From Singulisphaera sp. GP187 (GTDB taxonomy: Bacteria; Planctomycetota; Phycisphaerae; Phycisphaerales; SM1A02), in NCBI GenBank assembly GCA_945868805.1, contig CAMBMO010000007.1, positions 1-64,000 on the forward strand: a DNA stretch of 64,000 nucleotides. Direction: 5' to 3'. The position numbers were made by a program, and so were the translations under genes. This document shows positions 41,689 to 51,000 of the stretch, one piece after another. Numbering within the stretch: position 1 is the first letter of the stretch; each line of letters opens with the position of its first letter. Under the pieces are notes generated by a model, which was not told the DNA's origin, searched no databases, and worked only from the letters and a program-made list of their open reading frames with translations.

Positions 41689-43275
41689 ATGGCTCGAAGC
41701 TTTGAGTTCCACGCGCGCACCGTATCGTTCTTGACATTTCTCAGTCGAATCACCGGGTTGGCGCGGGACGCCGCGATGAGCCGTGTCTTCGGTGTCGGGG
41801 TCGTGACAGACGCATTCTCCTTCGCGTTCATGGTTCCGAACCTCTTTCGGAGGCTCTTCGGCGAGGGTGCATTGACATCAAGCTTCCTACCCGTCTACGC
41901 GCAGATCCAGGAACGCGATCCAGAGATTGCCAAGGCGCTTGCACGAATGGTTCTCTCGCGAGTTGCAGTCTTCCTCGGTGCAGTCTGTCTTCTGGGCGAG
42001 TTCATCCTCTGGTTAGTTTGGCCGACTGGGGGGGAGGATTCGGCGATCCTCTCAGCTCGTCTCGTTGCCATCCTGCTTCCGTATATGCCGATGATCTGCC
42101 TTGTCGCGCTCATCGGCGCAATCCTTCAAGTTCATCATCGATTCGGACCAACCGCCGCGGCACCGATCATCTTGAACGTCATGATTGTTCTGGCCAGTGT
42201 TGGGCTCGCGCCATCGGTGATGCGCAAGGCAGGATTTCAGGAAATCGATCCGTATGTTCACATTATGGTGGTCGGGGCGAGCGTGGTCGTCGCTGGTGTT
42301 CTGCAGTGGATGTGGAGCGCGTGGTCGCTGCGAGGATTGGATATTCGCGGTGGCGTGATCTGCGCCGAATCGCGTCGTCGATTGAAGCAGGTCATCTATC
42401 AGGCGGTTCCCATGGCGATTGGCTTGGGAGTTCTTCAAGTCAACACATTTGTCGACGGGTTGATCGCTAGCTACCCGACGCTTGTGGGGCCAACGATTTT
42501 CGGCATCGCGTATCCCTTGCAGGAAGGGTCGATGGCGTCCCTTTCGTTTGCGCAGCGGTTGTACGAGTTTCCCCTTGGGGTCTTCGGCATTTCGATCGCG
42601 ACAGCGATCTTTCCGCAACTCTCGCGCGAGGCAAAGGATCCTGTCGCTTTTTGCGCATCGATCTCACGCGCACTCCGATTGGCGGTGTTCATCGGTCTTC
42701 CCGCAAGTGTCGGATTGATGATGCTTCGAGTTCCGCTGACAGCGACCGTCTTTCAAGGCGAATCGTTTTCGGCCGACGACACCGCGCGTGTGGCGTCGAT
42801 CTTGCTCGCCTTCGCCCCTGCGATCTGGGCGTACAGCGCGAATCAACTTCTCACTCGCGCTTTCTACGCGCGTGGCGAGTCGATGACCCCAGTCATCGTC
42901 GCCGTCAGTATGGTCGCGCTCAATTTCGCTCTCAACGTCACGCTGATTTGGACGCCACTCAATACCGCGGGGCTTGCCCTGTCGACAGCGTTTTGCTCAA
43001 TCGTTCAGATGTTCATTCTGCAGCGATTGCTCGCGCGCAGAGTCGGTCCGCTTCTGACTGGCGAAGTCCTCGGTGGATGGTGGCGGACGGCAGTCGTGTC
43101 GGTCGTGATGGGATCGACGATCGCGCTTGCGATGTACTTCACGCCATCAAGTTCGAGTTGGATCGGCACGGCTTGCTCTCTCCTCGCGTTTGTTGCGCTC
43201 GGTGGTGGAGTCGTCTTCGCAATGTCGATGGCACTCCGAATGCCCGAACTGCGATGGGTACTCGGCCGACGCTGA
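41689..43275 (+). CDS. murJ: Lipid II flippase MurJ
   Basis: The 528-residue protein is a MATE-like membrane protein with about 14 helices. The N-terminus carries the MurJ/MviN signature FLSRITGLARDAAMSRVFGVGVVTDAF and PNLFRRLFGEGALTSSFLPVY. It flips lipid II across the inner membrane for peptidoglycan synthesis. Its presence fits the now accepted view that planctomycetes make peptidoglycan. It appears to be a single-gene transcript. Confidence 0.93.
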   Translation: MARSFEFHARTVSFLTFLSRITGLARDAAMSRVFGVGVVTDAFSFAFMVPNLFRRLFGEGALTSSFLPVYAQIQERDPEIAKALARMVLSRVAVFLGAVCLLGEFILWLVWPTGGEDSAILSARLVAILLPYMPMICLVALIGAILQVHHRFGPTAAAPIILNVMIVLASVGLAPSVMRKAGFQEIDPYVHIMVVGASVVVAGVLQWMWSAWSLRGLDIRGGVICAESRRRLKQVIYQAVPMAIGLGVLQVNTFVDGLIASYPTLVGPTIFGIAYPLQEGSMASLSFAQRLYEFPLGVFGISIATAIFPQLSREAKDPVAFCASISRALRLAVFIGLPASVGLMMLRVPLTATVFQGESFSADDTARVASILLAFAPAIWAYSANQLLTRAFYARGESMTPVIVAVSMVALNFALNVTLIWTPLNTAGLALSTAFCSIVQMFILQRLLARRVGPLLTGEVLGGWWRTAVVSVVMGSTIALAMYFTPSSSSWIGTACSLLAFVALGGGVVFAMSMALRMPELRWVLGRR

Positions 43276-43294
43276 TTCGGTCGGAGGCTCTCGC

Positions 43295-44830
43295 TTAACC
43301 GCCCGACGAAGCAGGCCGCGGTTGGAGCGTGATCGGATCGCGCATCGGCAATTGGATCGGCGCTCCGAACTGAGCCTCGAACTGCTTCATCGTCGCGCGA
43401 CCAGCCAAGTCGCCCTTTGCAATGTCAGCCCAGTTCCCGACGACGAGAATCGTCATCTGAGAGGGGACGAGGTACTTCTGCGCCACAGCCTGGATCTGCT
43501 CGGCGGTGACCGCACGGATCTTGTCTCGGTAGTTCTCCCAATATCCCGCTGGTCGGTTGGTCCACTCGTCGCTGACGAAAACGCCGAGCATTCTCGGCTT
43601 GGAAGCAAAGGTCGAAGGAAATGTCTCAACGAACGAGTTCTTCGAGACTTCAAGCTCTTCGGGCTTCACGAGCGTGTTTCGCATTCGATCGAACTCTTCG
43701 AAGATGAGCTTCGCCGCCAACGCGACCGTCGGGCTCTTGCTTTCGAATGCAGACCGAAAGACTCCTGGATAAAACGGACCAGCTCCAAAGCCGGACCCCG
43801 CGCTATAGGCCAGTCCTTCGTCGCTTCGAACGCGTTGCATGATGCGACTCGAGAATCCGCCACCACCGAGAATCTCGTTCATCAGCGTATAGGCGTAGAA
43901 GTCGGGATTCTCTCGTTGGATCGAACGAAGTCCAATCGTGACTTTCCCTTGTGGAATGTCTTTCTCGACGAAGTACACGCCAGGTTTCATCTGGTGTGTC
44001 GGCGGAGTCGGGGATGAGTTCTTCGGACCCGTCGCCCAGCCTGCGAGCGCCTTTTCGAGCGTCGCTGGCATCGTCTTCGGGTCGAAATCTCCAGAGACCG
44101 AAATGATCATGTTTCCTGGATGAAAAATCTGCCCTGACATGTTCTTCATGTCGCTTTGGGTGATTGCTTCGATGCTTGCGCCGGTCGGTTGTCGCGACTC
44201 GAAGTGGTCTTCGCCGTAGACGAGATATCCCCACTCGCGACCACTGATCGATCCAGCATCATCGTTGCGTTGCTTGAGTGATTCGAGCGCGTCACCCTTG
44301 GCGATCTTGAACTTCGCCTCATCGAATGCGGGATTCTTCAGAATGTCGATCAGGATCGCCAGGCTCTCGTCGAAATTTGTCTTCAAGCAATCGACCGAGG
44401 CGGTGCTGATCCACTCGCTTCCTCGGACTGCGAGGTTGGTCGCCATGAACTCAAGTCGTTCATCGACTTGGTCGGCGCTCATCGTGGCTGTTCCGCCTCG
44501 TCGCATCATCGATGTCGTCATTCCTGCGAGTCCAGCCAGATTCGCTGGGTCGAGGTTGTTGCCGCCCATACAGCTGATCGACAAGTTGATCAATGGGAAT
44601 TCGTGGGTGGGAAGCATGTAGACAGTCGTTCCATCGGAAAGTGTCGTCCGGTAGTCGCTCGCACTTGGAGCCACGAACTTCAGGGGCGGAAAGGTGATTG
44701 TCTCTGGGCGTGGCGGAATTGTTCCGTTGCTCGGTCCGGCATTGGTTCCGGCGTTTGTCGTAAATCCAAGCGTGGTCGCAAGGATCGCGGTTGTCGAAAT
44801 GAAGAACAAGGTCGTTTTGATCGAATTCAC
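43295..44830 (-). CDS. M16-family peptidase-like protein, non-catalytic subunit
   Basis: The 511-residue protein has a signal peptide and a two-lobed M16 fold. Where the catalytic subunit has HxxEH, this one reads GLAGMTTSMM, so zinc binding is lost. The C-terminal lobe keeps the Arg/Tyr substrate-positioning segment (GGGGFSSRIMQRVRSDEGLAYSAGS), as in the alpha-type partner of bacterial heterodimers. It presumably pairs with the catalytic gene just upstream. The GTG start at 44830 overlaps that gene's stop and has an ideal AGGAGGTG ribosome-binding site. Confidence 0.88.
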   Translation of the reverse strand: MNSIKTTLFFISTTAILATTLGFTTNAGTNAGPSNGTIPPRPETITFPPLKFVAPSASDYRTTLSDGTTVYMLPTHEFPLINLSISCMGGNNLDPANLAGLAGMTTSMMRRGGTATMSADQVDERLEFMATNLAVRGSEWISTASVDCLKTNFDESLAILIDILKNPAFDEAKFKIAKGDALESLKQRNDDAGSISGREWGYLVYGEDHFESRQPTGASIEAITQSDMKNMSGQIFHPGNMIISVSGDFDPKTMPATLEKALAGWATGPKNSSPTPPTHQMKPGVYFVEKDIPQGKVTIGLRSIQRENPDFYAYTLMNEILGGGGFSSRIMQRVRSDEGLAYSAGSGFGAGPFYPGVFRSAFESKSPTVALAAKLIFEEFDRMRNTLVKPEELEVSKNSFVETFPSTFASKPRMLGVFVSDEWTNRPAGYWENYRDKIRAVTAEQIQAVAQKYLVPSQMTILVVGNWADIAKGDLAGRATMKQFEAQFGAPIQLPMRDPITLQPRPASSGG

Positions 44831-46731
44831 TTGGCACCTCCTGTTGATTCAAGTTGGGTAATTCTCTCTTGCATTTTCTTCATCATGAAGTCCACCATCG
44901 GTTTCGCCTGAGGTGGAATCTGAGCGGCTCCTGCCATCATCTGGTTGATATTCGCCTTCAGAAGTTCGGCATCCTTCTCTTGCATCAACTGCGCGACCAT
45001 CTGTCGTGCACGTGCCTGCATTGGCGCCGGCAACTTGGCGATATCTGGATCATCGGCGACTCCGCTTGACGCGCCACCCTTGCGAAGAAACGTCGCCACC
45101 GACCTGTTTGAAGAGTCGAAGTACTTGCGCGCGACTCGTTGAATGTCCTGTGCGGTCACCGCTTGAAGCTTCTTTGGACTTTCGTTGATTTCCTCCCAGC
45201 CGCCGAGCGCCTCGGAGTAGGCGATGCCGATCATCAGTCGGAAATTCGCTTGGAGATTTCGATAGGAGTCCGCAGCGACCTGGTTCTTCACCTTCTGCAA
45301 TTCATTATCGGTGACGAGTTCGTCCTGAAGCTTCTGAAGCTGGGTGTACCAACCCTCTTCGAGCTGCGCGGGCGTTCCATCGCCCTTGGTCTCAGCGCTG
45401 AACGCGAAGTATCCCGCGTAGTGGCGACTGTCCTGCTGAGCCGATGTGCCGCTGGCGATCTGACTTCCTTCGACCATCGACTTGTACAGGCGCCCGGTGC
45501 GTCCATTGAGGATCTGCGACATCATGTCGAGCGCGTACGAATCCGCATGCCGGAAAGGCACCGTGTGATACCGAACCTCGACTTGAGGCTGGCAGTCCGC
45601 TTGTGCATTCATGCGTTGCTCCGCCATTTGCTTCGCTTCGAGCGTGATGACGGATGGCGGAGTGACGGTGCCTGGCTGCAGACGGGAGAAATAGGACTCG
45701 ATCTGTGGCTTGATCTCAGCTGGATTAAAATCTCCGACGATGATTCCGACCAAATTGTTTGGTCGGTAGTAAATATTCCAATACTTCTGCGCCTCATCCA
45801 TCGTGTACGAATTCAGATCGCTCGTCCAGCCGATGACGGGCCATGAGTATCCGCTCGACATCCAGAACATCGCGTCAAACTGCTCTTGGAAGGCGCCAGT
45901 GGGAGTGCTCTCGGTGCGCAATCTGCGTTCTTCGTGGACGACATCACGTTCGCTATAGAACTCTCGAAAGACGCTGTCGTTCAGTCGATCGCTCTCCATC
46001 CAACACCAGAGTTCGAACTTGTTGCTCGGCACAGTGATGAAGTAAAAGGTCAGGTCGTTCGAAGTGAACGCATTCATCCTGCTCCCACCACCCTTGGTAT
46101 AGACCTGGTCGAATTCGTCCTTGATGATCGAACCGATTTGCTTCTGGGACGCTTCAAGGGCGGCGATTTTGGCGTCGATGGCGCTTGCATTCGTTGCTCC
46201 CTCGGTGGTCTTACGATCGATCTTTCCGAGTTCACTCTTGAGTGCCGAGAGCGCGGTCGTGTTCACGCGACCTTGCTGGCTATCCATTGAGGTCTTGAGG
46301 TCTGCTCGCATTTTGGCGAGTTCAGGAGTGTCGTTGACGGGATTCCATGGGTCGTTGATTTCTCCCAGGAAGTACCGCTCGTATTGGATCGTCCACACGT
46401 ATCGATTCATCGCGTCGCGCAGAGCTTTCTGTGCATCTCGGAATTGCGCATCCTTCTTTGGGTCGGCGGTTCCGATCGAGTTTGTTCCTTTGAACATCAT
46501 GTGCTCAAAGAAGTGCGAGATCCCAGTGATTCCCGGGCGCTCATTGACACTCCCGACCTTTGCCAGCCATCCAGCCGCGATGATGTTTGGTTCATCCGTG
46601 CGTGGAATCAACAGAAATTTCATACCGTTTTCAAGGGTGAAGATCTCTGGGTTGAGTTGCTGTGCCTGCGCAGAAACAACTGTGGTGGCGGCGAGGGTGA
46701 TGGCAAGAATCGATGCGAACGTTGTCTTCAT
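44827..46731 (-). CDS. M16-family zinc metallopeptidase, catalytic subunit
   Basis: The 634-residue protein starts MKTTFASILAITLAATTVVSAQAQ, a classical signal peptide. The catalytic HxxEH is His73-Phe-Phe-Glu76-His77 in ISHFFEHMMFKGT, and the distal zinc ligand lies in VVHEERRLRTES. An unusual helical insertion (about 90-205) rich in Lys, Asp and Ala separates these. An in-frame ATG at 46743 exists, but its MEKQ codons contain GGAG, which serves as the ribosome-binding site for ATG 46731, so I take the latter. It overlaps the non-catalytic partner by four bases. Confidence 0.9.
   Translation of the reverse strand: MKTTFASILAITLAATTVVSAQAQQLNPEIFTLENGMKFLLIPRTDEPNIIAAGWLAKVGSVNERPGITGISHFFEHMMFKGTNSIGTADPKKDAQFRDAQKALRDAMNRYVWTIQYERYFLGEINDPWNPVNDTPELAKMRADLKTSMDSQQGRVNTTALSALKSELGKIDRKTTEGATNASAIDAKIAALEASQKQIGSIIKDEFDQVYTKGGGSRMNAFTSNDLTFYFITVPSNKFELWCWMESDRLNDSVFREFYSERDVVHEERRLRTESTPTGAFQEQFDAMFWMSSGYSWPVIGWTSDLNSYTMDEAQKYWNIYYRPNNLVGIIVGDFNPAEIKPQIESYFSRLQPGTVTPPSVITLEAKQMAEQRMNAQADCQPQVEVRYHTVPFRHADSYALDMMSQILNGRTGRLYKSMVEGSQIASGTSAQQDSRHYAGYFAFSAETKGDGTPAQLEEGWYTQLQKLQDELVTDNELQKVKNQVAADSYRNLQANFRLMIGIAYSEALGGWEEINESPKKLQAVTAQDIQRVARKYFDSSNRSVATFLRKGGASSGVADDPDIAKLPAPMQARARQMVAQLMQEKDAELLKANINQMMAGAAQIPPQAKPMVDFMMKKMQERITQLESTGGAK
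44835..44842 (-). promoter_or_regulatory. Strong ribosome-binding site for the second M16 gene
   Basis: The minus strand reads AGGAGGTG ending four bases before GTG 44830, inside the end of the upstream gene. It decides the GTG start and suggests efficient re-initiation or independent loading for balanced subunit amounts. Confidence 0.7.
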
Positions 46732-46816
46732 CTGTTTCTCCATTTTGGGAAGGATATTTGTAGTCGAATTCTAAAGAAAGTGCCTCCAGGCAGAGTTTTC
46801 GGGCTATGTTCTGAAC

Positions 46817-48649
46817 GTGAGATTCGACCCATCGATTTCCACGGCAATCGCCGTTGGCTGTCTCTCCCTTCCCGCATTCGGGCAGGTGAGAGTGATGAAT
46901 TACAACTGCGCCCACTTCGGTGGTGATGCGGGTGCCATCCAATCAGTCATCGTGGCCGCTCATTCCGATAACAAGACCGGGTGGGCGAAACCAGTCGATA
47001 TCTTGCTCTTTCAAGAGGTCACTTCTGCAACCGTCGGGACACTGCAAACCGCGGTCAACTCGGCCGCCCCTGTCGGCACGACCTATGCGCGAGCAACATT
47101 CACCACGTCTTCCGGTGAGGACGCCTCCGCCGGTGCTCAGTGTGCGTTTTATCGTGTGCAGACCGTTTCCGAGACGGCGAGCGCCCATGTGGACATCTTC
47201 ACTGGCGCGGGTCGCAACGCCGATCGCTGGCGCTTCAAGCTGAATGGATACTCGTCAAGCGCGGCTTCTCTTTACGTTTACAGCGCGCATCTGAAAGCCT
47301 CGCTCGGTTTCGAGGACGATCGCGAAACTGGAGCATTGGCGATCCGCCTGAACGCCAATTCGATCGGGGCAGGAGTTCGCGCGATCTATGTCGGCGACTT
47401 CAACATCTATGTCAACACCGAAAGTGCCTACCTCGCCTTTCTCGCGGCGGGAAACGGTCGCGGCAACGATGCACTCGGTACTGGCTCGTGGTCGGGTTCG
47501 TCCAATGCGTGGAAGCACACGCAGAGTCCACGGCTTGCGTCGGGAGCTCTTGTTGGAGGCGGTATGGATGATCGATTCGATTTCCATCTCATGACCGACC
47601 AGTTGTCCGACGGCGAAGGTTTGAGCGTGATCGCGTCGACCTATCGATCACTCGGAAACGATGGGAATCACTACAACATCGCGATCAATACAGGCGCGAA
47701 CACCTATTACCCGTTGGAACGATCGCGATCGAATGCGCTCGCGAGTGCACTGTTCAACGCGTCAGATCACATCCCCGTGCTCGTCGACTATCAAGTTCCA
47801 GCGGTGATGGCAGCGACGATTGGGGCGATTGCACCCCGTGTGATTCAAGGCGCGAATCTCACGGCGACCGTCGCTGTGCAGAATGTGGTAGTGGTCGCCA
47901 CCAACATTGGATCCGACGAACTGGATTACACCGTCTCAGGAGTCGCCGGACTGATTGGTGGTGCTTCCTCGGGCATCGCGCCTCTCGCACCTGCGGTGGC
48001 AAATGCGGTGTTTTCGGTCAACACCGGGACGATTGGAGTGCTCGAGGTCGAGGCGCAGGTAACGAGTTCATCGGAGGCCGTTCAAAACGGCGCGATCGTA
48101 TTGCCAACTTCGTGTGTCGTCCTCTCACGTGCGAAGCCTTCGTGGCAGTCGACCTCACTCGTGACGAGCATCACGGTGCCACTTTCGATTGCGACCGGTA
48201 GCTCTCCAGTGAACTTCGATGTGCCGCTTCACAACTATGGCTGGCAGTCGTTGCAATCGAAACTCGATGCGGACTTCATCTCGTTCCCTGCTGGTTCCGC
48301 GCTCTCGCGGGTGGGGGGATTGCCGATGTCTGTCGCCGGAACCCCGGGGCTTCTGCATCTGCGCCTCAATCCAGTTGGATTGCCAATCGGGCTCACAACC
48401 ATCAATGCAACCCTCTTGACGAGTGATGAAGACATCCCAGGCGAAGGAGATGGATCTTTGAGCCTCTCGATCGCGGTGACGGTCGGCGATCAATCACAAC
48501 CGGGCGACATCAACGGCGATGGTGTCGTAGACGCAACCGATCTTGCCATTCTGCTTGCGCAGTGGGGCGGTCCTGGGAGTGCGGATATTGATCACTCTGG
48601 GGTAGTCGACGGCAATGACTTGGCTACTCTCTTGGGGAACTGGGGTTAA
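46817..48649 (+). CDS. Secreted endonuclease/exonuclease/phosphatase-fold protein with dockerin-like tail
   Basis: The 610-residue protein (GTG start) has a signal peptide ending LSLPAFGQ. The EEP domain (about 25-330) shows VMNYNCAHFGG, ILLFQEVTS, VYSAHLKASLG, IYVGDFNIY, DDRFDFHLM and SDHIPVLVDY, the conserved Asn, Glu, His, Asp and terminal Asp-His of DNase I-like nucleases and phosphodiesterases. A beta-rich middle follows, then two dockerin-like repeats (DINGDGVVDATDLAILLAQWG and DIDHSGVVDGNDLATLLGNWG). An extracellular nuclease is most plausible. It is first in a run of three dockerin-tailed genes. Confidence 0.85.
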   Translation: MRFDPSISTAIAVGCLSLPAFGQVRVMNYNCAHFGGDAGAIQSVIVAAHSDNKTGWAKPVDILLFQEVTSATVGTLQTAVNSAAPVGTTYARATFTTSSGEDASAGAQCAFYRVQTVSETASAHVDIFTGAGRNADRWRFKLNGYSSSAASLYVYSAHLKASLGFEDDRETGALAIRLNANSIGAGVRAIYVGDFNIYVNTESAYLAFLAAGNGRGNDALGTGSWSGSSNAWKHTQSPRLASGALVGGGMDDRFDFHLMTDQLSDGEGLSVIASTYRSLGNDGNHYNIAINTGANTYYPLERSRSNALASALFNASDHIPVLVDYQVPAVMAATIGAIAPRVIQGANLTATVAVQNVVVVATNIGSDELDYTVSGVAGLIGGASSGIAPLAPAVANAVFSVNTGTIGVLEVEAQVTSSSEAVQNGAIVLPTSCVVLSRAKPSWQSTSLVTSITVPLSIATGSSPVNFDVPLHNYGWQSLQSKLDADFISFPAGSALSRVGGLPMSVAGTPGLLHLRLNPVGLPIGLTTINATLLTSDEDIPGEGDGSLSLSIAVTVGDQSQPGDINGDGVVDATDLAILLAQWGGPGSADIDHSGVVDGNDLATLLGNWG

Positions 48650-48675
48650 CTATTGAGGATTGAGTTAGTCTTTGA

Positions 48676-51000
48676 ATGATGAAGCGAGAAATGAATAACA
48701 CCATGAAGATCTACGCTTTTCCTGAGCTTTGGACGAAGGCTTGCGCAGTGGCGCTCGCGTCGACAATTGTGACGGGCGCTTGCGCAGTCGATTTGGCAGT
48801 TCTCAGCGTCGAATTGACCCAAGGCGAGCAGTTCGGCACGACGACGCTCGTCGGTGGACGACCGACGATGGTGCGAGTCAAAGTCCGGATCACAGGTCAA
48901 ACGACAGCCCAGCCGAATGTTGACGCAGTCCTTCGCATGTATGTCGGCGGAGTGCAAGTTTCGGGATCACCGATCTTTTCACACAATGGACCGATCACCG
49001 CGCCGATCGCTCCCAACTCGATCAATGTGAACGACACGCTCAATTTCAAAATCGTCGCTCCTGTCAGCGCGGATGTTGACTTCCAAGTCGTGGTCGATCC
49101 GCTCAATCGAGTGATCGAATCCGACGAATCCAACAATAGCTTTGCGATCAATAACAAGGTTTTCGCCTGTCGCAAGGTGCTTGATGTCGCATATGTATCG
49201 ATCAATTACGCCCCCGGTGGCGGGCAACCGGTTGCCGCGACGATCGAGCCAGGAGTCGGCGATGCATTCATGCGTGGCATCTATGCGATGGCCGAAATGA
49301 ACTATCACCGATCTCCACTCGGACCGTACACATTTTCGTCGGATATCAATTCGCAGAGCAGCGCATTGCTCGCGGCGCTCCAGACCATTCGACTGACGCA
49401 GATTCCCGCTGCTGGATACGCACGACCCGAGTTTGTTTACGGCTGGCTGTTGGGGAATCCCTTCAGTGGCAATGGTCAGGCGATCGGGATCCCTGGCGAT
49501 GTGGCGTTCGGCAACTCAGAGGCGTCTCGATTTCAACGCACATTTGGACACGAGATTGGCCACTGCTGGGGGAGGAGTCACACCAGTTCCACAATCGGAT
49601 TCATTGGATTCGATGTCGAACACCACCTTGTCAGCCCGCTCTCTCTCGCACAGACGCACGCGACGACTCAGAGCGATGTGATGGTCGCGGGGCTCTTGAC
49701 CAATCAAGCTTGGGTCGACACTGGCACCTACAACGACTGTCTCTCGGACACGCGCTCGCAGTGCAGTGCGTTCGCGCCTCCTGGTGGTGGCGAAGATCCA
49801 GCCTCCGATGCGCAGCGAGTCCTCCAGTTGAGCGGCGCATACCAACACGAAGTCGGTCGCATCGACTTCTTCCCAGTCAATCAGATCGACCTCGCCGCAC
49901 CGACCGCCGATGATCGAAACGGAGATCTGCTTGTGCAATCATTCGGCGCTGAAGGTGATTTGCTGTCAAGTCTCCGGTGGCGATCGGGAACAACTCGAGA
50001 GTCCTGTGCATTGTGCACGAAAGGCAAGCCAGAGCTTCACGAAAGTACTCCAGTTTCGGTTCTCATTCCCGCGAGTGTGCGAGGCATCGCCCCCGCCCGG
50101 ATCGAAATGCGTGAAATGAAGAGCGGACGATTGTTGGCGACTCGAACGCGCACTCCGTCGAGTCCGATCATTGCGAGTCTTGGAAGCAGAATCGTCGACG
50201 GAGCGGGTGTCGCCCATCACATGATCGATTCCGACGCGCAAGAAGTCGCTCCATTTGTCGAAATCTTCTGGGGAGCGAGCGATCAGGACGATGACTCGTT
50301 GTCCGCGGACGTTTTATACAGCCGCGACGGCGGAGCGTCGTGGTCTGCGATCACTGTGAACGAGACGAGATCGTCGATCAAGCTTTCCCTCTCCGACATC
50401 CCGGTCGCGCCGAGCGGGCTGGGAATCGTCAAGCTTCGCGTGACCGACGGACTGAATGTGGTCGACGCAGAAATGCCGGCGGCATTGGGAGTTTTCGTTG
50501 GTAAGAATGCGGACGAGGGAGCGGTCGCGGGAAGCGCGGATTGGTCGACGTTCTGGGGGAGCAATAATCCAGACATTCATCTGATTTCTCCAAACACCAC
50601 TGGTTCCTATCCAGACGGCGCTTCAATCCTCCTGCATGGATCGGGATGGGATCTCGAAGATCAGTACTTGCCAGAGAGTGGCTTCACGTGGACCTCGTCA
50701 CTCGCCGGACCGATCGGGACTGGCCGTCAGATTTTCACATCGGCACTCAACCCGGGCACGCACACGATCACCCTGCGCGGTACGGACTTGGATGGGTCGT
50801 TTCTCGAGAAGTCCGTCTGGGTGATTGTGACTGAGCGACAGACGTTCACATCGGACATCAACGGTGATGGCAGGGTGAGCGCGATCGATCTCGCAGCGAT
50901 TCTGAGCAACTGGGGTGGAAGTGGCGGGGGCGATCTCAACTTTGATGGCGTCGTTGACGGCACCGATCTCACGGCACTCTTTTCGGGGTGGACTGGATGA
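48676..51000 (+). CDS. Secreted metzincin-like metalloprotease with CARDB-like and dockerin-like domains
   Basis: The 774-residue protein has a signal region ending near TGACA. ATG 48676 is used here, with 48691 and 48703 as alternatives. A CARDB-like beta domain (about 55-160; VVDPLNRVIESDESNN) precedes the peptidase domain, whose zinc site is HEIGHCWGRSH (His292, Glu293, His296, His302), the extended metzincin signature. Beta domains follow (about 420-720), then two dockerin-like loops (DINGDGRVSAIDLAAILSNWG and DLNFDGVVDGTDLTALFSGWTG). It would be an extracellular protease. It overlaps the next gene by four bases. Confidence 0.85.
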   Translation: MMKREMNNTMKIYAFPELWTKACAVALASTIVTGACAVDLAVLSVELTQGEQFGTTTLVGGRPTMVRVKVRITGQTTAQPNVDAVLRMYVGGVQVSGSPIFSHNGPITAPIAPNSINVNDTLNFKIVAPVSADVDFQVVVDPLNRVIESDESNNSFAINNKVFACRKVLDVAYVSINYAPGGGQPVAATIEPGVGDAFMRGIYAMAEMNYHRSPLGPYTFSSDINSQSSALLAALQTIRLTQIPAAGYARPEFVYGWLLGNPFSGNGQAIGIPGDVAFGNSEASRFQRTFGHEIGHCWGRSHTSSTIGFIGFDVEHHLVSPLSLAQTHATTQSDVMVAGLLTNQAWVDTGTYNDCLSDTRSQCSAFAPPGGGEDPASDAQRVLQLSGAYQHEVGRIDFFPVNQIDLAAPTADDRNGDLLVQSFGAEGDLLSSLRWRSGTTRESCALCTKGKPELHESTPVSVLIPASVRGIAPARIEMREMKSGRLLATRTRTPSSPIIASLGSRIVDGAGVAHHMIDSDAQEVAPFVEIFWGASDQDDDSLSADVLYSRDGGASWSAITVNETRSSIKLSLSDIPVAPSGLGIVKLRVTDGLNVVDAEMPAALGVFVGKNADEGAVAGSADWSTFWGSNNPDIHLISPNTTGSYPDGASILLHGSGWDLEDQYLPESGFTWTSSLAGPIGTGRQIFTSALNPGTHTITLRGTDLDGSFLEKSVWVIVTERQTFTSDINGDGRVSAIDLAAILSNWGGSGGGDLNFDGVVDGTDLTALFSGWTG

